A DNA stretch of 64,000 bases from Rhizobium sp. GN54 (lineage in GTDB: Bacteria; Pseudomonadota; Alphaproteobacteria; Rhizobiales; Rhizobiaceae), in contig NZ_JAJNCZ010000004.1 of NCBI RefSeq assembly GCF_021026345.1, positions 248,001 through 312,000 of the forward strand, read 5' to 3'. Under the pieces are notes generated by a model. That model did no database searches, was not told where the DNA came from, and worked only from the letters and a program-made list of their open reading frames with translations. Shown piece by piece: positions 8,306-16,047 of this stretch (the stretch's first letter is position 1; each line of letters starts with the position of its first letter). The translations under genes and the position numbers were made by a program.

Positions 8306-9439
8306 ATGGCGACTGCACGCATTATCGACTTCCTGAACACCCGACGTCCCGACGGTCCGTGCCTCGTGGTCGACCTCGATGTCGTGCGCGACAACTTCAA
8401 GGCGTTCCGCCACGCGCTGCCCGACAGTGCCATCTATTATGCCGTCAAGGCCAACCCGGCGCCGGAAGTGCTGCGCCTTCTGGCCAGCATGGGCTCCAAC
8501 TTCGATTGCGCGTCCGTCGCCGAAATCGAAATGGCGCTCGATGCGGGTGCAACGGCGAACCGGATCTCGTTCGGCAACACGATCAAGAAGGAGCGTGATA
8601 TCGCCCGTGCGCATGCGCTCGGGATCAGCCTCTTCGCCGTCGATTGCCACGAGGAAGTGGAGAAGATCTCCCGCGCCGCTCCCGGTGCACGCGTGTTCTG
8701 CCGCGTCCTGACGGACGGCGAGGGCGCCGAGTGGCCGCTGTCGCGCAAGTTCGGTTGCGTGCCGCAGATGGCCGTCGACGTGCTCGTCTACGCCCACCAA
8801 CTCGGCCTCGTCTCCTACGGCGTCTCGTTCCATGTCGGTTCGCAGATGACGAAGGTCGACGCCTGGGATGCGGCGCTCGCCGATGCCAAGCGCGTCTTCG
8901 TCCAGCTTGCCAAGCAGGGCATCGAGCTGAAGATGGTCAACATGGGCGGCGGCTTCCCGACGAAGTATCTGCGCGACGTGCCGGCGGCCGAAGAATACGG
9001 CCAGGCGATCTTTGGCGCGCTGAAAAAGCACTTCGGCAACCACATCCCGGAGACGATCATCGAGCCGGGCCGAGGCATGGTCGGCAATGCCGGCGTGATC
9101 AAGGCCGAGGTCGTGCTGGTGTCGAAGAAGTCGGACAATGACGCGCATCGCTGGGTGTTCCTCGACATCGGCAAGTTCGGCGGTCTGGCCGAGACGATGG
9201 ACGAGGCGATCCGCTACCCGATCCGCACCACGCGCGACGGCGATGCGATGGAGCCCTGCGTGATCGCCGGCCCGACCTGCGATTCGGCCGACGTGCTCTA
9301 CGAGAAGAACATGTACCCGCTGCCGATCACCCTTTCGATCGGCGACGAGGTGCTGATCGAGGGCACCGGCGCCTATACGACGACCTATTCGGCCGTCGCC
9401 TTCAACGGCTTCGAGCCGCTCAAGGCCTACGTGATCTGA
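8306..9439 (+). CDS. Ornithine/lysine decarboxylase, alanine racemase-fold (type III) PLP enzyme
   Basis: 377 residues, the length of the small PLP decarboxylases of the eukaryotic ODC fold. PLP lysine is Lys48 in YYAVKANP. The glycine loop is MVNMGGGFPTKY, the PLP phosphate site EPGRGMVGNAG, and the catalytic cysteine Cys325 in GPTCDSADVL, followed by the closing GAYTTTYSAVAFNGF. It converts ornithine (and in some rhizobial enzymes lysine) to putrescine (cadaverine) in polyamine synthesis, in the cytosol. The start at 8306 is the first codon of the family-like sequence MATARIIDFL. A long structured leader precedes it, suggesting control at RNA level. Not the pyridoxal fold-I SpeC/SpeF type. 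Confidence 0.95.
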   Translation: MATARIIDFLNTRRPDGPCLVVDLDVVRDNFKAFRHALPDSAIYYAVKANPAPEVLRLLASMGSNFDCASVAEIEMALDAGATANRISFGNTIKKERDIARAHALGISLFAVDCHEEVEKISRAAPGARVFCRVLTDGEGAEWPLSRKFGCVPQMAVDVLVYAHQLGLVSYGVSFHVGSQMTKVDAWDAALADAKRVFVQLAKQGIELKMVNMGGGFPTKYLRDVPAAEEYGQAIFGALKKHFGNHIPETIIEPGRGMVGNAGVIKAEVVLVSKKSDNDAHRWVFLDIGKFGGLAETMDEAIRYPIRTTRDGDAMEPCVIAGPTCDSADVLYEKNMYPLPITLSIGDEVLIEGTGAYTTTYSAVAFNGFEPLKAYVI

Positions 9440-9452
9440 ACCGGTCGAGGCA

Positions 9453-9473
9453 GCTCCCGCGGTAAGCGGGAGC
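9453..9473 (+). terminator. Hairpin after ornithine decarboxylase
   Basis: Perfect 8-bp stem GCTCCCGC-GGTAA-GCGGGAGC, 14 bases after the decarboxylase stop. There is no U-tract, so it may be a transcript-stabilising end or a factor-assisted terminator. Confidence 0.5.
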
Positions 9474-9534
9474 GCCACTCACAATGATTTCCGATGTCCG
9501 CTGGTGGCGGCAATTTGAAGTTCGGGAGGCCGGG

Positions 9535-10125
9535 ATGGCCACTGTTCTTGGTTCTGTCCGCGCGTTTTTCGCGCCATCCGCATTCGCGATCGACCGGGAG
9601 AATGCCGGCGACGTTCTGGCGCGCGAGCGCCTGCTCGACCGCGCCATGGGCGAGGGACGCTTCCGCAAGTCGTCGGAGAAGCTGCGCCGGGGCCGGGTGC
9701 CGGCCGAAGGCCTGGCGCTTGTCGCCCGCGATGGCGACGGCCACGTGATCGGCACGGTGCGGCTGTGGAACGTCGAGGCCGGCGTGGATGCGTCCGGCAA
9801 TCCGGTGCCGGCGCTGCTGCTCGGCCCGCTCGCCGTCGATCCGAACTACGAAGGCACGGGTATCGGGTCGGCGCTGATGCGCGCGGCGATCACCGAGGCC
9901 GCCCAGCGCGGGCACGGCGCCGTGCTGCTCGTCGGCGATGCGCCCTATTACGAGCGCTTCGGCTTCTTTGCCGGAAAGGCCGCCCATCTCGTCATGCCCG
10001 GTCCCTTCGAGCGTCACCGTTTCCTGGCGCTGGAGTTGAAGGAAGGCTGGCTGGAGGGCGCCGCCGGCATGCTCGTTGCTTCCGGTAGCCGGCTCGGGCG
10101 GGGCGAGCTTCCGAAGGCGGCCTGA
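9535..10125 (+). CDS. GNAT family N-acetyltransferase (YhbS-like)
   Basis: 196 residues from the ATG at 9535, which sits behind GGGAGGCCGGG; an earlier in-frame ATG at 9484 has no such site. The core GNAT pattern is clear: GLALVARDGDGHVIGTVRLW, then LLLGPLAVDPNYEGTGIGSAL (acetyl-CoA loop with G-x-G-I-G-S/A), and VLLVGDAPYYERFGF. The last segment is typical of YhbS-like acetyltransferases. Substrate unknown. It follows the ornithine decarboxylase hairpin and probably has its own transcript. Confidence 0.88.
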   Translation: MATVLGSVRAFFAPSAFAIDRENAGDVLARERLLDRAMGEGRFRKSSEKLRRGRVPAEGLALVARDGDGHVIGTVRLWNVEAGVDASGNPVPALLLGPLAVDPNYEGTGIGSALMRAAITEAAQRGHGAVLLVGDAPYYERFGFFAGKAAHLVMPGPFERHRFLALELKEGWLEGAAGMLVASGSRLGRGELPKAA

Positions 10126-10152
10126 GGGCCGCCACGCAATGGACGGGCCGGA

Positions 10153-12081
10153 TCAGATCACCGGCCCGCCATAGACGAGCGATGCGTCCCGTGACGTTGC
10201 CTCGCGCGGTTCGCGGCCGCCGGACCGCGCGACGATCTCGCTGAAGCTTCGCTGGAACACCTTCAGCGCCACGAGGCTGTAGCAGGCCACCGCCACGAAA
10301 TTGTGCCAGAAGGCGCGGGGCTGCTCGGCATAGCTCGGATTGACGAGCAGGCACAGGACCTCCACCGCGAGAATGAAGATCAGCGGATAGACGATATATC
10401 TGGCGCTCTCGGTTCGGCCTTCGTCGATGAAATCGGCGATGATGCATGTGCTCACGCCATAGGCGACCGCGACGAACCCGAGGATGTAGCGGAAGAACAT
10501 GTCGCTGGCGATGATCTCCGGCGTCATCTTGTCGAGGTCTTTTACGCCGGGGCCGATGTAGTAGTAGATGATGAACGAGACCAGGAGCGGCATGAAGGCC
10601 GCAAGGCTGCTCCACGAGACGATCGCCAGATAATTCGCGAACGGGAAGTTCCAGATGCTGGTGAACCTTTCCCAATTCTCCTCCTCGATCCGCAGCGAAC
10701 GCAGGAACAGGGCGATCAGGCTGGTGAGGGCGAACATGGCGCCCACCGTGAGCGCGGTGATCAGCCCGCTCTTGATGATCGTCGTGGCATCGGTCCGGGC
10801 AATGGCCTGACCCCAGTCGACCTCAGGTTTTGCGGCCTGCGTCAGGACTTCCGTGACGTAGAGGTAGAGGCAGAGCGGAACGACGCAGCCGACGAAGCCG
10901 ATGCCGATCGCAAGCAGCGCCGCGTTGCTCCACGGATAGGTCGGGACACTGTCGTTGACCAGCCTGAACAGGGTCGCCAGAACGGCGTCTGGCTTCTTCG
11001 CCGCCGGAAGCATGCCCGGGGCGGCGCCTCTCTTGATCGTCAGCGCCGTCTCGCGATCGTTGCGGGCGAGGATCGCAAAGAGGGCGGAGAGCCGCTTCGC
11101 GCCGGTTTCGCATTCGCTGGCCAGCAGCGACCAGCGCTTCACCAGTTCCTCGTAGTTCCTGACGGCCTTCAGGTCCTTTTCGTCGACGGAATCGTTGAGG
11201 GCGCGCACCAGCGCCTCCGCGTCACGGTTCAGCTTCTCGCCGGTTTCCCGGGAGAGATCCTGCGCGGGATCCTCGATGTTCGATTTCGCCAGAATCTCCC
11301 TGACCTGCGGCGATTTCAACGTCGCTGAGACGAGCGTCTCGATCTCGTTTTCGAGCATGTCGGACTTTGGCCGCAGGACCTGGATGATCTCCCGGTATTT
11401 CTCGTACTCCTCCTTCGACCAGATGCGTTCGCCGCGGATCGTGAGCGTCGCGAACAGCCGCAACGCGATGCAGTTGCGCCCCATCAGCGTCGCCTGGTCC
11501 TCGTTGAAGCCGAGGCCGAGCAGGAGATTGCGGATGCGCCAGAACTTACGCATGTCCCGCCGGTAGTCCGGCGCATCCGCCACCAGCGTCTCGATGTCGT
11601 TGCGCGACAGGCGCTGCACGCGGGCATAGAACTCGCCGGGAATACTGGCGACGCGCTGGGCAAGCCCGCGCAGCATCGCCTCGATCTGGGCGACCATCGG
11701 CACCGAGGGCAGGATGCCGACCACGATCAGGGCCGCGCCGAAGGGCCATGCCATGCCCTGGAAGGGCGCCTGTGCGCCGGTCGGATCGTTGGCGATCAGC
11801 AGCACGACGGGCTTGGCCGTGCACATGAACAGATACAGGAATTCCAGGAAGATCAGGTAGAGCACGAAGGAGCGGTTGAAGATCGATCGCCCGACGATGT
11901 CGCCCATCGTCAGCATCTTGGTGAAATCAAACTCCTCGCCCTTCGGCGGCCGCGTGAACTCCTCTATGCGTTTCCTCGCATAGAGCGCGATCACGATCGC
12001 GCCCACCGCAAGCGACAACGCAAAGGAACTCTGCTCGCTGAGAAAGCCAGCGACCTGGTCCTGTGCCGGAACGGTTGCCAT
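10153..12081 (-). CDS. Large multi-pass membrane protein of unknown function
   Basis: 642 residues I cannot assign to a family. Three hydrophobic segments lie near the N-terminus (about residues 20-40, 72-98, 110-130). A soluble, charged, mostly helical region of about 240 residues follows (about 135-375), with a possible coiled stretch near LENEIETLVSATLKSPQVREIL. Five or six more membrane segments close the protein (about 383-610), including FIIYYYIGPG and FILAVEVLCLLV. No catalytic motif, Walker box or signal peptide is visible. A gene for a 44-residue secreted peptide ends 6 bases upstream, and both probably share one transcript. The domain layout (membrane, large cytosolic insert, membrane) could suit a transporter or a sensor; neither is shown. 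Confidence 0.8.
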   Translation of the reverse strand: MATVPAQDQVAGFLSEQSSFALSLAVGAIVIALYARKRIEEFTRPPKGEEFDFTKMLTMGDIVGRSIFNRSFVLYLIFLEFLYLFMCTAKPVVLLIANDPTGAQAPFQGMAWPFGAALIVVGILPSVPMVAQIEAMLRGLAQRVASIPGEFYARVQRLSRNDIETLVADAPDYRRDMRKFWRIRNLLLGLGFNEDQATLMGRNCIALRLFATLTIRGERIWSKEEYEKYREIIQVLRPKSDMLENEIETLVSATLKSPQVREILAKSNIEDPAQDLSRETGEKLNRDAEALVRALNDSVDEKDLKAVRNYEELVKRWSLLASECETGAKRLSALFAILARNDRETALTIKRGAAPGMLPAAKKPDAVLATLFRLVNDSVPTYPWSNAALLAIGIGFVGCVVPLCLYLYVTEVLTQAAKPEVDWGQAIARTDATTIIKSGLITALTVGAMFALTSLIALFLRSLRIEEENWERFTSIWNFPFANYLAIVSWSSLAAFMPLLVSFIIYYYIGPGVKDLDKMTPEIIASDMFFRYILGFVAVAYGVSTCIIADFIDEGRTESARYIVYPLIFILAVEVLCLLVNPSYAEQPRAFWHNFVAVACYSLVALKVFQRSFSEIVARSGGREPREATSRDASLVYGGPVI

Positions 12082-12087
12082 TGTCGC

Positions 12088-12222
12088 TTATGTGCACTGG
12101 CTGATGCTTGGATTGCACGGGCTTTGGGCCTGCACGCTTCCGCTTGCAACCAGGGCGCCGACAAGGACCAGACCGAATACCAGAAGTGAGACTTTGAGGG
12201 GCACCGCAAATGCTGTTGCCAT
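12088..12222 (-). CDS. 44-residue secreted micropeptide upstream of the large membrane protein
   Basis: Short gene with ATG at 12222 behind GTGGAGGC and a TAA at 12088. Residues 1-32 form a textbook signal peptide: one Lys, a hydrophobic core (VSLLVFGLVLVGALVA), and a VQA cleavage motif. Predicted mature peptide is only 12 residues (QSPCNPSISQCT), with two cysteines spaced by six residues that could form a disulfide loop in the periplasm. There is no lipobox. The next gene starts 6 bases after the stop. Upstream, TTGACT at 12274-12279 (minus) and an AT-rich stretch could be the promoter. No known family recognised. Confidence 0.65.
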   Translation of the reverse strand: MATAFAVPLKVSLLVFGLVLVGALVASGSVQAQSPCNPSISQCT

Positions 12223-12502
12223 GACAGCCTCCACGCAAAACAAGTGAATATGATCGATCGCTTATAAAGCAAAAGTCAACTTATCCCTGCGAAGTACCTC
12301 TTTCGGTTGCGACGAACGTCCGCCCGCCCGGCAGGCAGAGGGGGCGTAGCATTTCCGCCACGGTCGTCATGCGCGCGGCAATGTCGCGGGCAGACAGTGC
12401 TAAAGTATTGATCCATCTCAACTCCGTCTCTCGGCCGCGCAGGATATTGGCTGCGGTGCAGCGCTTCGTGCCGCTGTCAATGATCGACGAAGGAGAGAAG
12501 AG
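12223..12502. other. Divergent spacer between micropeptide gene and ompW
   Basis: 280 bases with no coding sequence supported. The left part (12240-12290) is AT-rich and carries a possible minus-strand promoter for the micropeptide gene. The right part carries the FNR-like site at 12408-12421 and the ompW ribosome site (GAAGGAGAGAAG just before 12503). Confidence 0.6.
12408..12421 (+). promoter_or_regulatory. FNR/FixK-type box upstream of ompW
   Basis: TTGATCCATCTCAA matches the FNR/FixK consensus TTGAT-N4-ATCAA at nine of ten positions and lies 81 bases before the ompW start. OmpW-family genes are known oxygen-responsive targets in other bacteria, so a role in low-oxygen activation is plausible. 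Inference from motif and position only. Confidence 0.5.
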
Positions 12503-13195
12503 ATGTCGAACACCCTGACCCGCCCCTTGAGCCTTGTTGCGGCCGTAGCCCTCGCGGCGATCGGGCAGGCTGCCGCGGCGGCGGACCTGATGTCACCGGC
12601 GGCGGCAGCGGCGGAAGCGGCGGATATCCGGGCACTCGGCCCCTGGCAGATCCGCCTGCGCGCGCTGGGCGTGATCACCAACAATTCCGGCCGTGTGAGC
12701 GGCATCGACGGTTCGGATCTCTCCTACAGCGACACGATCGTTCCGGAGCTCGACATCTCCTATTACTTCACCGACAACATCGCGGCCGAACTGATCCTGG
12801 GCACGACCTATGCCAATATCGACGCCGCCGGCTCGATCGATGCGCTCGGCAGGGTCGGCAAGACCTGGCTGCTGCCGCCAACGCTGACGCTGCAGTACCA
12901 TTTCACCGATTTCGGCGCGTTCAAGCCCTATGTCGGCGCGGGCGTGAACTACACGTTGTTCTACAACCAGTCCGGTAAGGGCGCGTTCTCGGACCTCGAC
13001 GTCAAGAACGAGTTCGGCGCGGCCCTGCAGGTCGGCTTCGACTACATGATCGACGAGCACTGGGGCGTGAACTTCGACGTCAAGAAGCTGTTCCTCGAGC
13101 CGGAATGGAAGGTCAAGCTCGACGGCGCGCCGTTGTCGGGCAAGGCCAAGCTCGATCCCTGGCTGATCGGCACGGGTATCACCTACCGCTTCTGA
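12503..13195 (+). CDS. ompW: OmpW family outer membrane protein
   Basis: 230 residues with a signal peptide (core SLVAAVALAAIGQAAAA) and an OmpW-type eight-stranded barrel: WQIRLRALGVIT at the mature N-terminus, VPELDISYYFTDNIAAEL, LGTTYANI, LPPTLTLQYHFTDFGAFKPY, YVGAGVNYTLFY, and a terminal aromatic TYRF, the usual C-terminal signal for outer membrane insertion. OmpW barrels form a narrow hydrophobic channel for small nonpolar solutes. A strong ribosome site precedes the ATG. The FNR-like box upstream suggests oxygen-dependent expression. Confidence 0.93.
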   Translation: MSNTLTRPLSLVAAVALAAIGQAAAAADLMSPAAAAAEAADIRALGPWQIRLRALGVITNNSGRVSGIDGSDLSYSDTIVPELDISYYFTDNIAAELILGTTYANIDAAGSIDALGRVGKTWLLPPTLTLQYHFTDFGAFKPYVGAGVNYTLFYNQSGKGAFSDLDVKNEFGAALQVGFDYMIDEHWGVNFDVKKLFLEPEWKVKLDGAPLSGKAKLDPWLIGTGITYRF

Positions 13196-13199
13196 AGAC

Positions 13200-13226
13200 G
13201 CTCTTCCGGCGGGGGCACGGAAGAGC
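13200..13226 (+). terminator. Hairpin after ompW
   Basis: 8-bp perfect stem GCTCTTCC...GGAAGAGC with an 11-base loop, five bases past the ompW stop. No U-tract follows, so efficiency as an intrinsic terminator is unclear. Confidence 0.45.
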
Positions 13227-13354
13227 CGCGGTCGCGATTGCGGCCGCCGGGCCGGCGCGAAACGAGGTCGCGCCGGCCTCACCGCCTTTCAAAAGCGCGT
13301 GATATCGCGCCTGCGGCCACGAATTCGGCGAAGCTGCGACCTACCTCGTGTCCT

Positions 13355-14386
13355 ATGAACAGACGCACCCTGCTTGCTGCCCTTTCCCTCACCCTGACCA
13401 CGGCGCCCTTTTCCGTCCGCGCCCAGACGCCGTCGTCTACAGCCGCTGCGAATGCTCCGGCCGACCTGACCCGCATCCTCGACGACGCGCGTTCGCTGCC
13501 GGCGCTGCGGACGGTCATCGTTGCCCGCAACGGTGCAGTGGCGGCGGAGCGGGGTTATCGCGGCCACACGACCGGCGAGAGCACCAATATCAAGTCGGCC
13601 TCGAAGAGCATCATTTCGGCCCTGGTCGGGATCGCCATCGACAAGGGGCTGCTTCAGGGTGTCGACCAGCCGATCGCACCGATCCTCAGGGGCGACCTGC
13701 CGGCGGAACCGGATCCGCGGCTGGCGCGGGTCACGATCGGCCATCTCCTTTCCATGCAGGCCGGGCTGGAGCGGATGTCGGGTGGCAATTACGGACGCTG
13801 GGTGTCAAGCCGGAACTGGGTGCGGGCCGCGCTCGCCGCGCCGTTCGTCGACGAACCCGGCGGCGGGATGCTCTACTCCACCGCCTCCACCCACCTGCTC
13901 TCGGCGATCCTGACGAAGGTCGGTGGCAAGCCGACGCTGGTGCTGGCGCATGACTGGCTGGGGCCGCTCGAGGGCTTCCGCATCGGCGCGTGGGAGCGTG
14001 ACCCGCAGGGCATCTATCTCGGTGGCAACCAGATGGCGATGAGCGCGCGTTCGCTGCTTGCCTTCGGCGAGCTCTATCGCAACGGCGGACGGACGCCGGA
14101 GGGCGCGCAACTGGTCCCGGAGGACTGGATCCGGCAATCCTGGCAGTCGCGCACCCGTTCGCGTTTCTCCAACGACGGCTATGGTTACGGCTGGTTCGAG
14201 CGCGTGATCGGCGGCAGGACGGTGCATTTCGCCTGGGGTTATGGCGGGCAGATGCTCTATATCGTGCCGGACCTCGGGCTGACGGTGGCGATGACCTCGG
14301 ACGAGAGCGGGCCTTCCGCGCGCAACGGATACCGCGACGACCTGCACGCACTGCTGGCGAAGATCATCGGCACGGCGGAGAGCTGA
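13355..14386 (+). CDS. Serine hydrolase, beta-lactamase/penicillin-binding class C fold
   Basis: 343 residues with a signal peptide (hydrophobic LLAALSLTLTTAPFSVRAQ). The catalytic SxxK tetrad is SASK at residues 81-84, in the context NIKSASKSIISALVGIAIDKG. The second motif region is GMLYSTASTHLLSAIL, with Tyr-Ser-Thr in place of the Tyr-x-Asn of true class C enzymes. A third motif HFAWGYGGQ takes the place of KTG. The fold is shared by esterases, D-aminopeptidases and PBPs; it is unlikely to be a true beta-lactamase. Periplasmic. The start at 13355 is the one that gives a proper signal sequence. Substrate unknown. Confidence 0.88.
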   Translation: MNRRTLLAALSLTLTTAPFSVRAQTPSSTAAANAPADLTRILDDARSLPALRTVIVARNGAVAAERGYRGHTTGESTNIKSASKSIISALVGIAIDKGLLQGVDQPIAPILRGDLPAEPDPRLARVTIGHLLSMQAGLERMSGGNYGRWVSSRNWVRAALAAPFVDEPGGGMLYSTASTHLLSAILTKVGGKPTLVLAHDWLGPLEGFRIGAWERDPQGIYLGGNQMAMSARSLLAFGELYRNGGRTPEGAQLVPEDWIRQSWQSRTRSRFSNDGYGYGWFERVIGGRTVHFAWGYGGQMLYIVPDLGLTVAMTSDESGPSARNGYRDDLHALLAKIIGTAES

Positions 14387-14581
14387 CGCCGGGCGGCAGA
14401 ATTTGACAGGCGCGGTCCAGACGTGTACCCCATCGCGCAGGGTGAGAGCCCCTGCCGTCCGCAAGCGCAAGCTTTGGTGAAGTCTCTCGTACAGGCACAC
14501 GGTTTTCCAGCTTTCAAGGCATGCGAACCGGCGGCAATGCGGACCCCTCCGAACGAACGCATGCAGACACTGGAGAAACCC

Positions 14582-15025
14582 ATGCGTCTGTCGACGCCAC
14601 TCCCTTCCCTTGACGGCCTGAAGGATCAGGCCAGGCGCCTTCGGGCCCGCTTCGAGGCCGACGGCCAGCCGATCGGCCATTCCCGCGCGCTCGAACTCGT
14701 CGCCGCGCAATACGGCTTTCGCGACTGGAACACCCTCCATGCCGCCGTCGGCAACCGGCCGCCATTCGATCCGTGGCGGCTCGGCTCGCGCGTGCGCGGC
14801 CATTATCTCGGCCAGCCCTTCGATGCGAAGGTGCTGGGCGTGCAGGCGCTGACGGCGCAACCGGGGCACTACCGGCTGACGCTGCATTTCGACGAGCCTG
14901 TCGACGTGGTCACCTTCGAGAGCTTCTCCGCCTTCCGGCAGCGCGTGAACTGCACGGTCGACGAGACGGGCAGGACGGCCGCAAGAACCTCCGACGGCCG
15001 GCCGCATCTGGAGCTGGAATGGTAG
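14582..15025 (+). CDS. Glyoxalase-related (Glyoxalase_8-type) domain protein
   Basis: 147 residues from the ATG at 14582, with GGAG seven bases upstream. The segment DGLKDQARRLRARFEADGQ, then IGHSRALELVAAQYGFRDWN, is the characteristic N-terminus of the small glyoxalase-related domain found alone or in front of glyoxalase/bleomycin resistance enzymes. Here it is followed by about 80 residues (VRGHYLGQPFDAKVLGVQAL, YRLTLHFDEPVDVVTFE) of unknown role. The family is poorly characterised and has no demonstrated activity. TTGACA at 14403-14408 could be a promoter element. Confidence 0.75.
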   Translation: MRLSTPLPSLDGLKDQARRLRARFEADGQPIGHSRALELVAAQYGFRDWNTLHAAVGNRPPFDPWRLGSRVRGHYLGQPFDAKVLGVQALTAQPGHYRLTLHFDEPVDVVTFESFSAFRQRVNCTVDETGRTAARTSDGRPHLELEW

Positions 15026-15100
15026 GGGAACGGTCCGGAACTCGATCCGGGCCGCTTACCTCACTTCAGGTTTCGTTGGGTTTGTCCTGCCGCGGCAGGT

Positions 15101-15952
15101 CTACAGGATGTCCTGTGACATCTCTTCTGCCGGGACCTCGGCCCGTTCGTGGACGCGAACGAGCACGGCCGGCACGCCGGCGACGGTCGTCTTGGCCGCC
15201 ACGGGCTTGAGGACGACGCTGCCGGCCGCGACCCTGCTGCATTCGCCGACCTCGAAATTGCCGAGGATCTTGGCGCCGGCGCCGATCATGACGCCGCGGC
15301 GGACCTTCGGATGGCGGTCGCCCGTCTCCCGCCCGGTGCCGCCGAGAGTGACGTCCTGCAGGATCGAGACATCGTCCTCGATGACGGCGGTCTCGCCGAT
15401 GACGATACCGGAGCCGTGGTCGAGCATGACGCCGGAGCCGATGCGGGCGGCGGGGTGGATGTCGACGTCGAAGGCGAGCGCGGCCTGGGTGGCGAGGAAG
15501 CGCGCGCTTTCGCGCTTTCCGGCGCGCCAGAGCCGATGGGCGAAACGATGGACCTGCAGCGCCTGGAAGCCCTTCAGGTTGACGAGGACATGGCAGGGAC
15601 CGGGGCAGGCGGGATCGCGGGTGGCGACGGCTTCGATGTCGGCCTCGGCAGCGCGCAGCAGGTCGCCATCGGCCGCAGCCGTCATCACCTGCTCGAGCGT
15701 GCCACGGTCGAAGCCGCCTGCGGACAGCCGGGCCGCCAGGACCCGGACGAGCATCTGCGTGCCGGATGTGGAGATCAGGACCGGCTGGACGAGCGAGCGC
15801 AGCATCGGCTCACGCTCCGCCAAAGCCATGGCTTCAGTGCGGATCGCCTCCCAGACGGGGCTGCCCGTGTCGGGCAAACCCCGGTACTGAACGTCCCGAG
15901 CGTCCCGAGCGTCCCGAACGTCCTGTGCGACGCCTTGCAGCTTTCCTTGCAT
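15101..15952 (-). CDS. cysE: Serine O-acetyltransferase
   Basis: 283 residues. The helical N-terminal domain begins at SPVWEAIRTEAMALAEREP, and the left-handed beta-helix carries hexapeptide repeats with the catalytic His in MLDHGSGIVIGETAVIED and the downstream GGTGRETGDRHPKVRRG loop, all typical of CysE. It transfers acetyl from acetyl-CoA to serine, the first step of cysteine synthesis. Start at 15952 (MQGKLQGV) is the most upstream ATG consistent with the family. Its first 20 codons contain a 9-bp tandem repeat encoding Arg-Asp-Ala units, so the N-terminus is unusual and length-variable. Low similarity there means the start is less certain than the fold. Confidence 0.92.
   Translation of the reverse strand: MQGKLQGVAQDVRDARDARDVQYRGLPDTGSPVWEAIRTEAMALAEREPMLRSLVQPVLISTSGTQMLVRVLAARLSAGGFDRGTLEQVMTAAADGDLLRAAEADIEAVATRDPACPGPCHVLVNLKGFQALQVHRFAHRLWRAGKRESARFLATQAALAFDVDIHPAARIGSGVMLDHGSGIVIGETAVIEDDVSILQDVTLGGTGRETGDRHPKVRRGVMIGAGAKILGNFEVGECSRVAAGSVVLKPVAAKTTVAGVPAVLVRVHERAEVPAEEMSQDIL
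15892..15927. repeat. 9-bp tandem repeat inside the 5' end of cysE
   Basis: Units CGTCCCGAG, CGTCCCGAG and CGTCCCGAA, then a degenerate CGTCCTGTG. The 9-bp period keeps the reading frame, so unit gain or loss would only lengthen or shorten the Arg-Asp-Ala stretch near the CysE N-terminus. Confidence 0.85.
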
Positions 15953-16047
15953 GGAATTCCCCTGATACCCGTTCCGCCCTTCGTCCGAAGAGCCGTTTTG
16001 TCCCGTTTCCTGTCGGGCGTTCGTGCCGGAATTGTCTCCGCCCGCCG

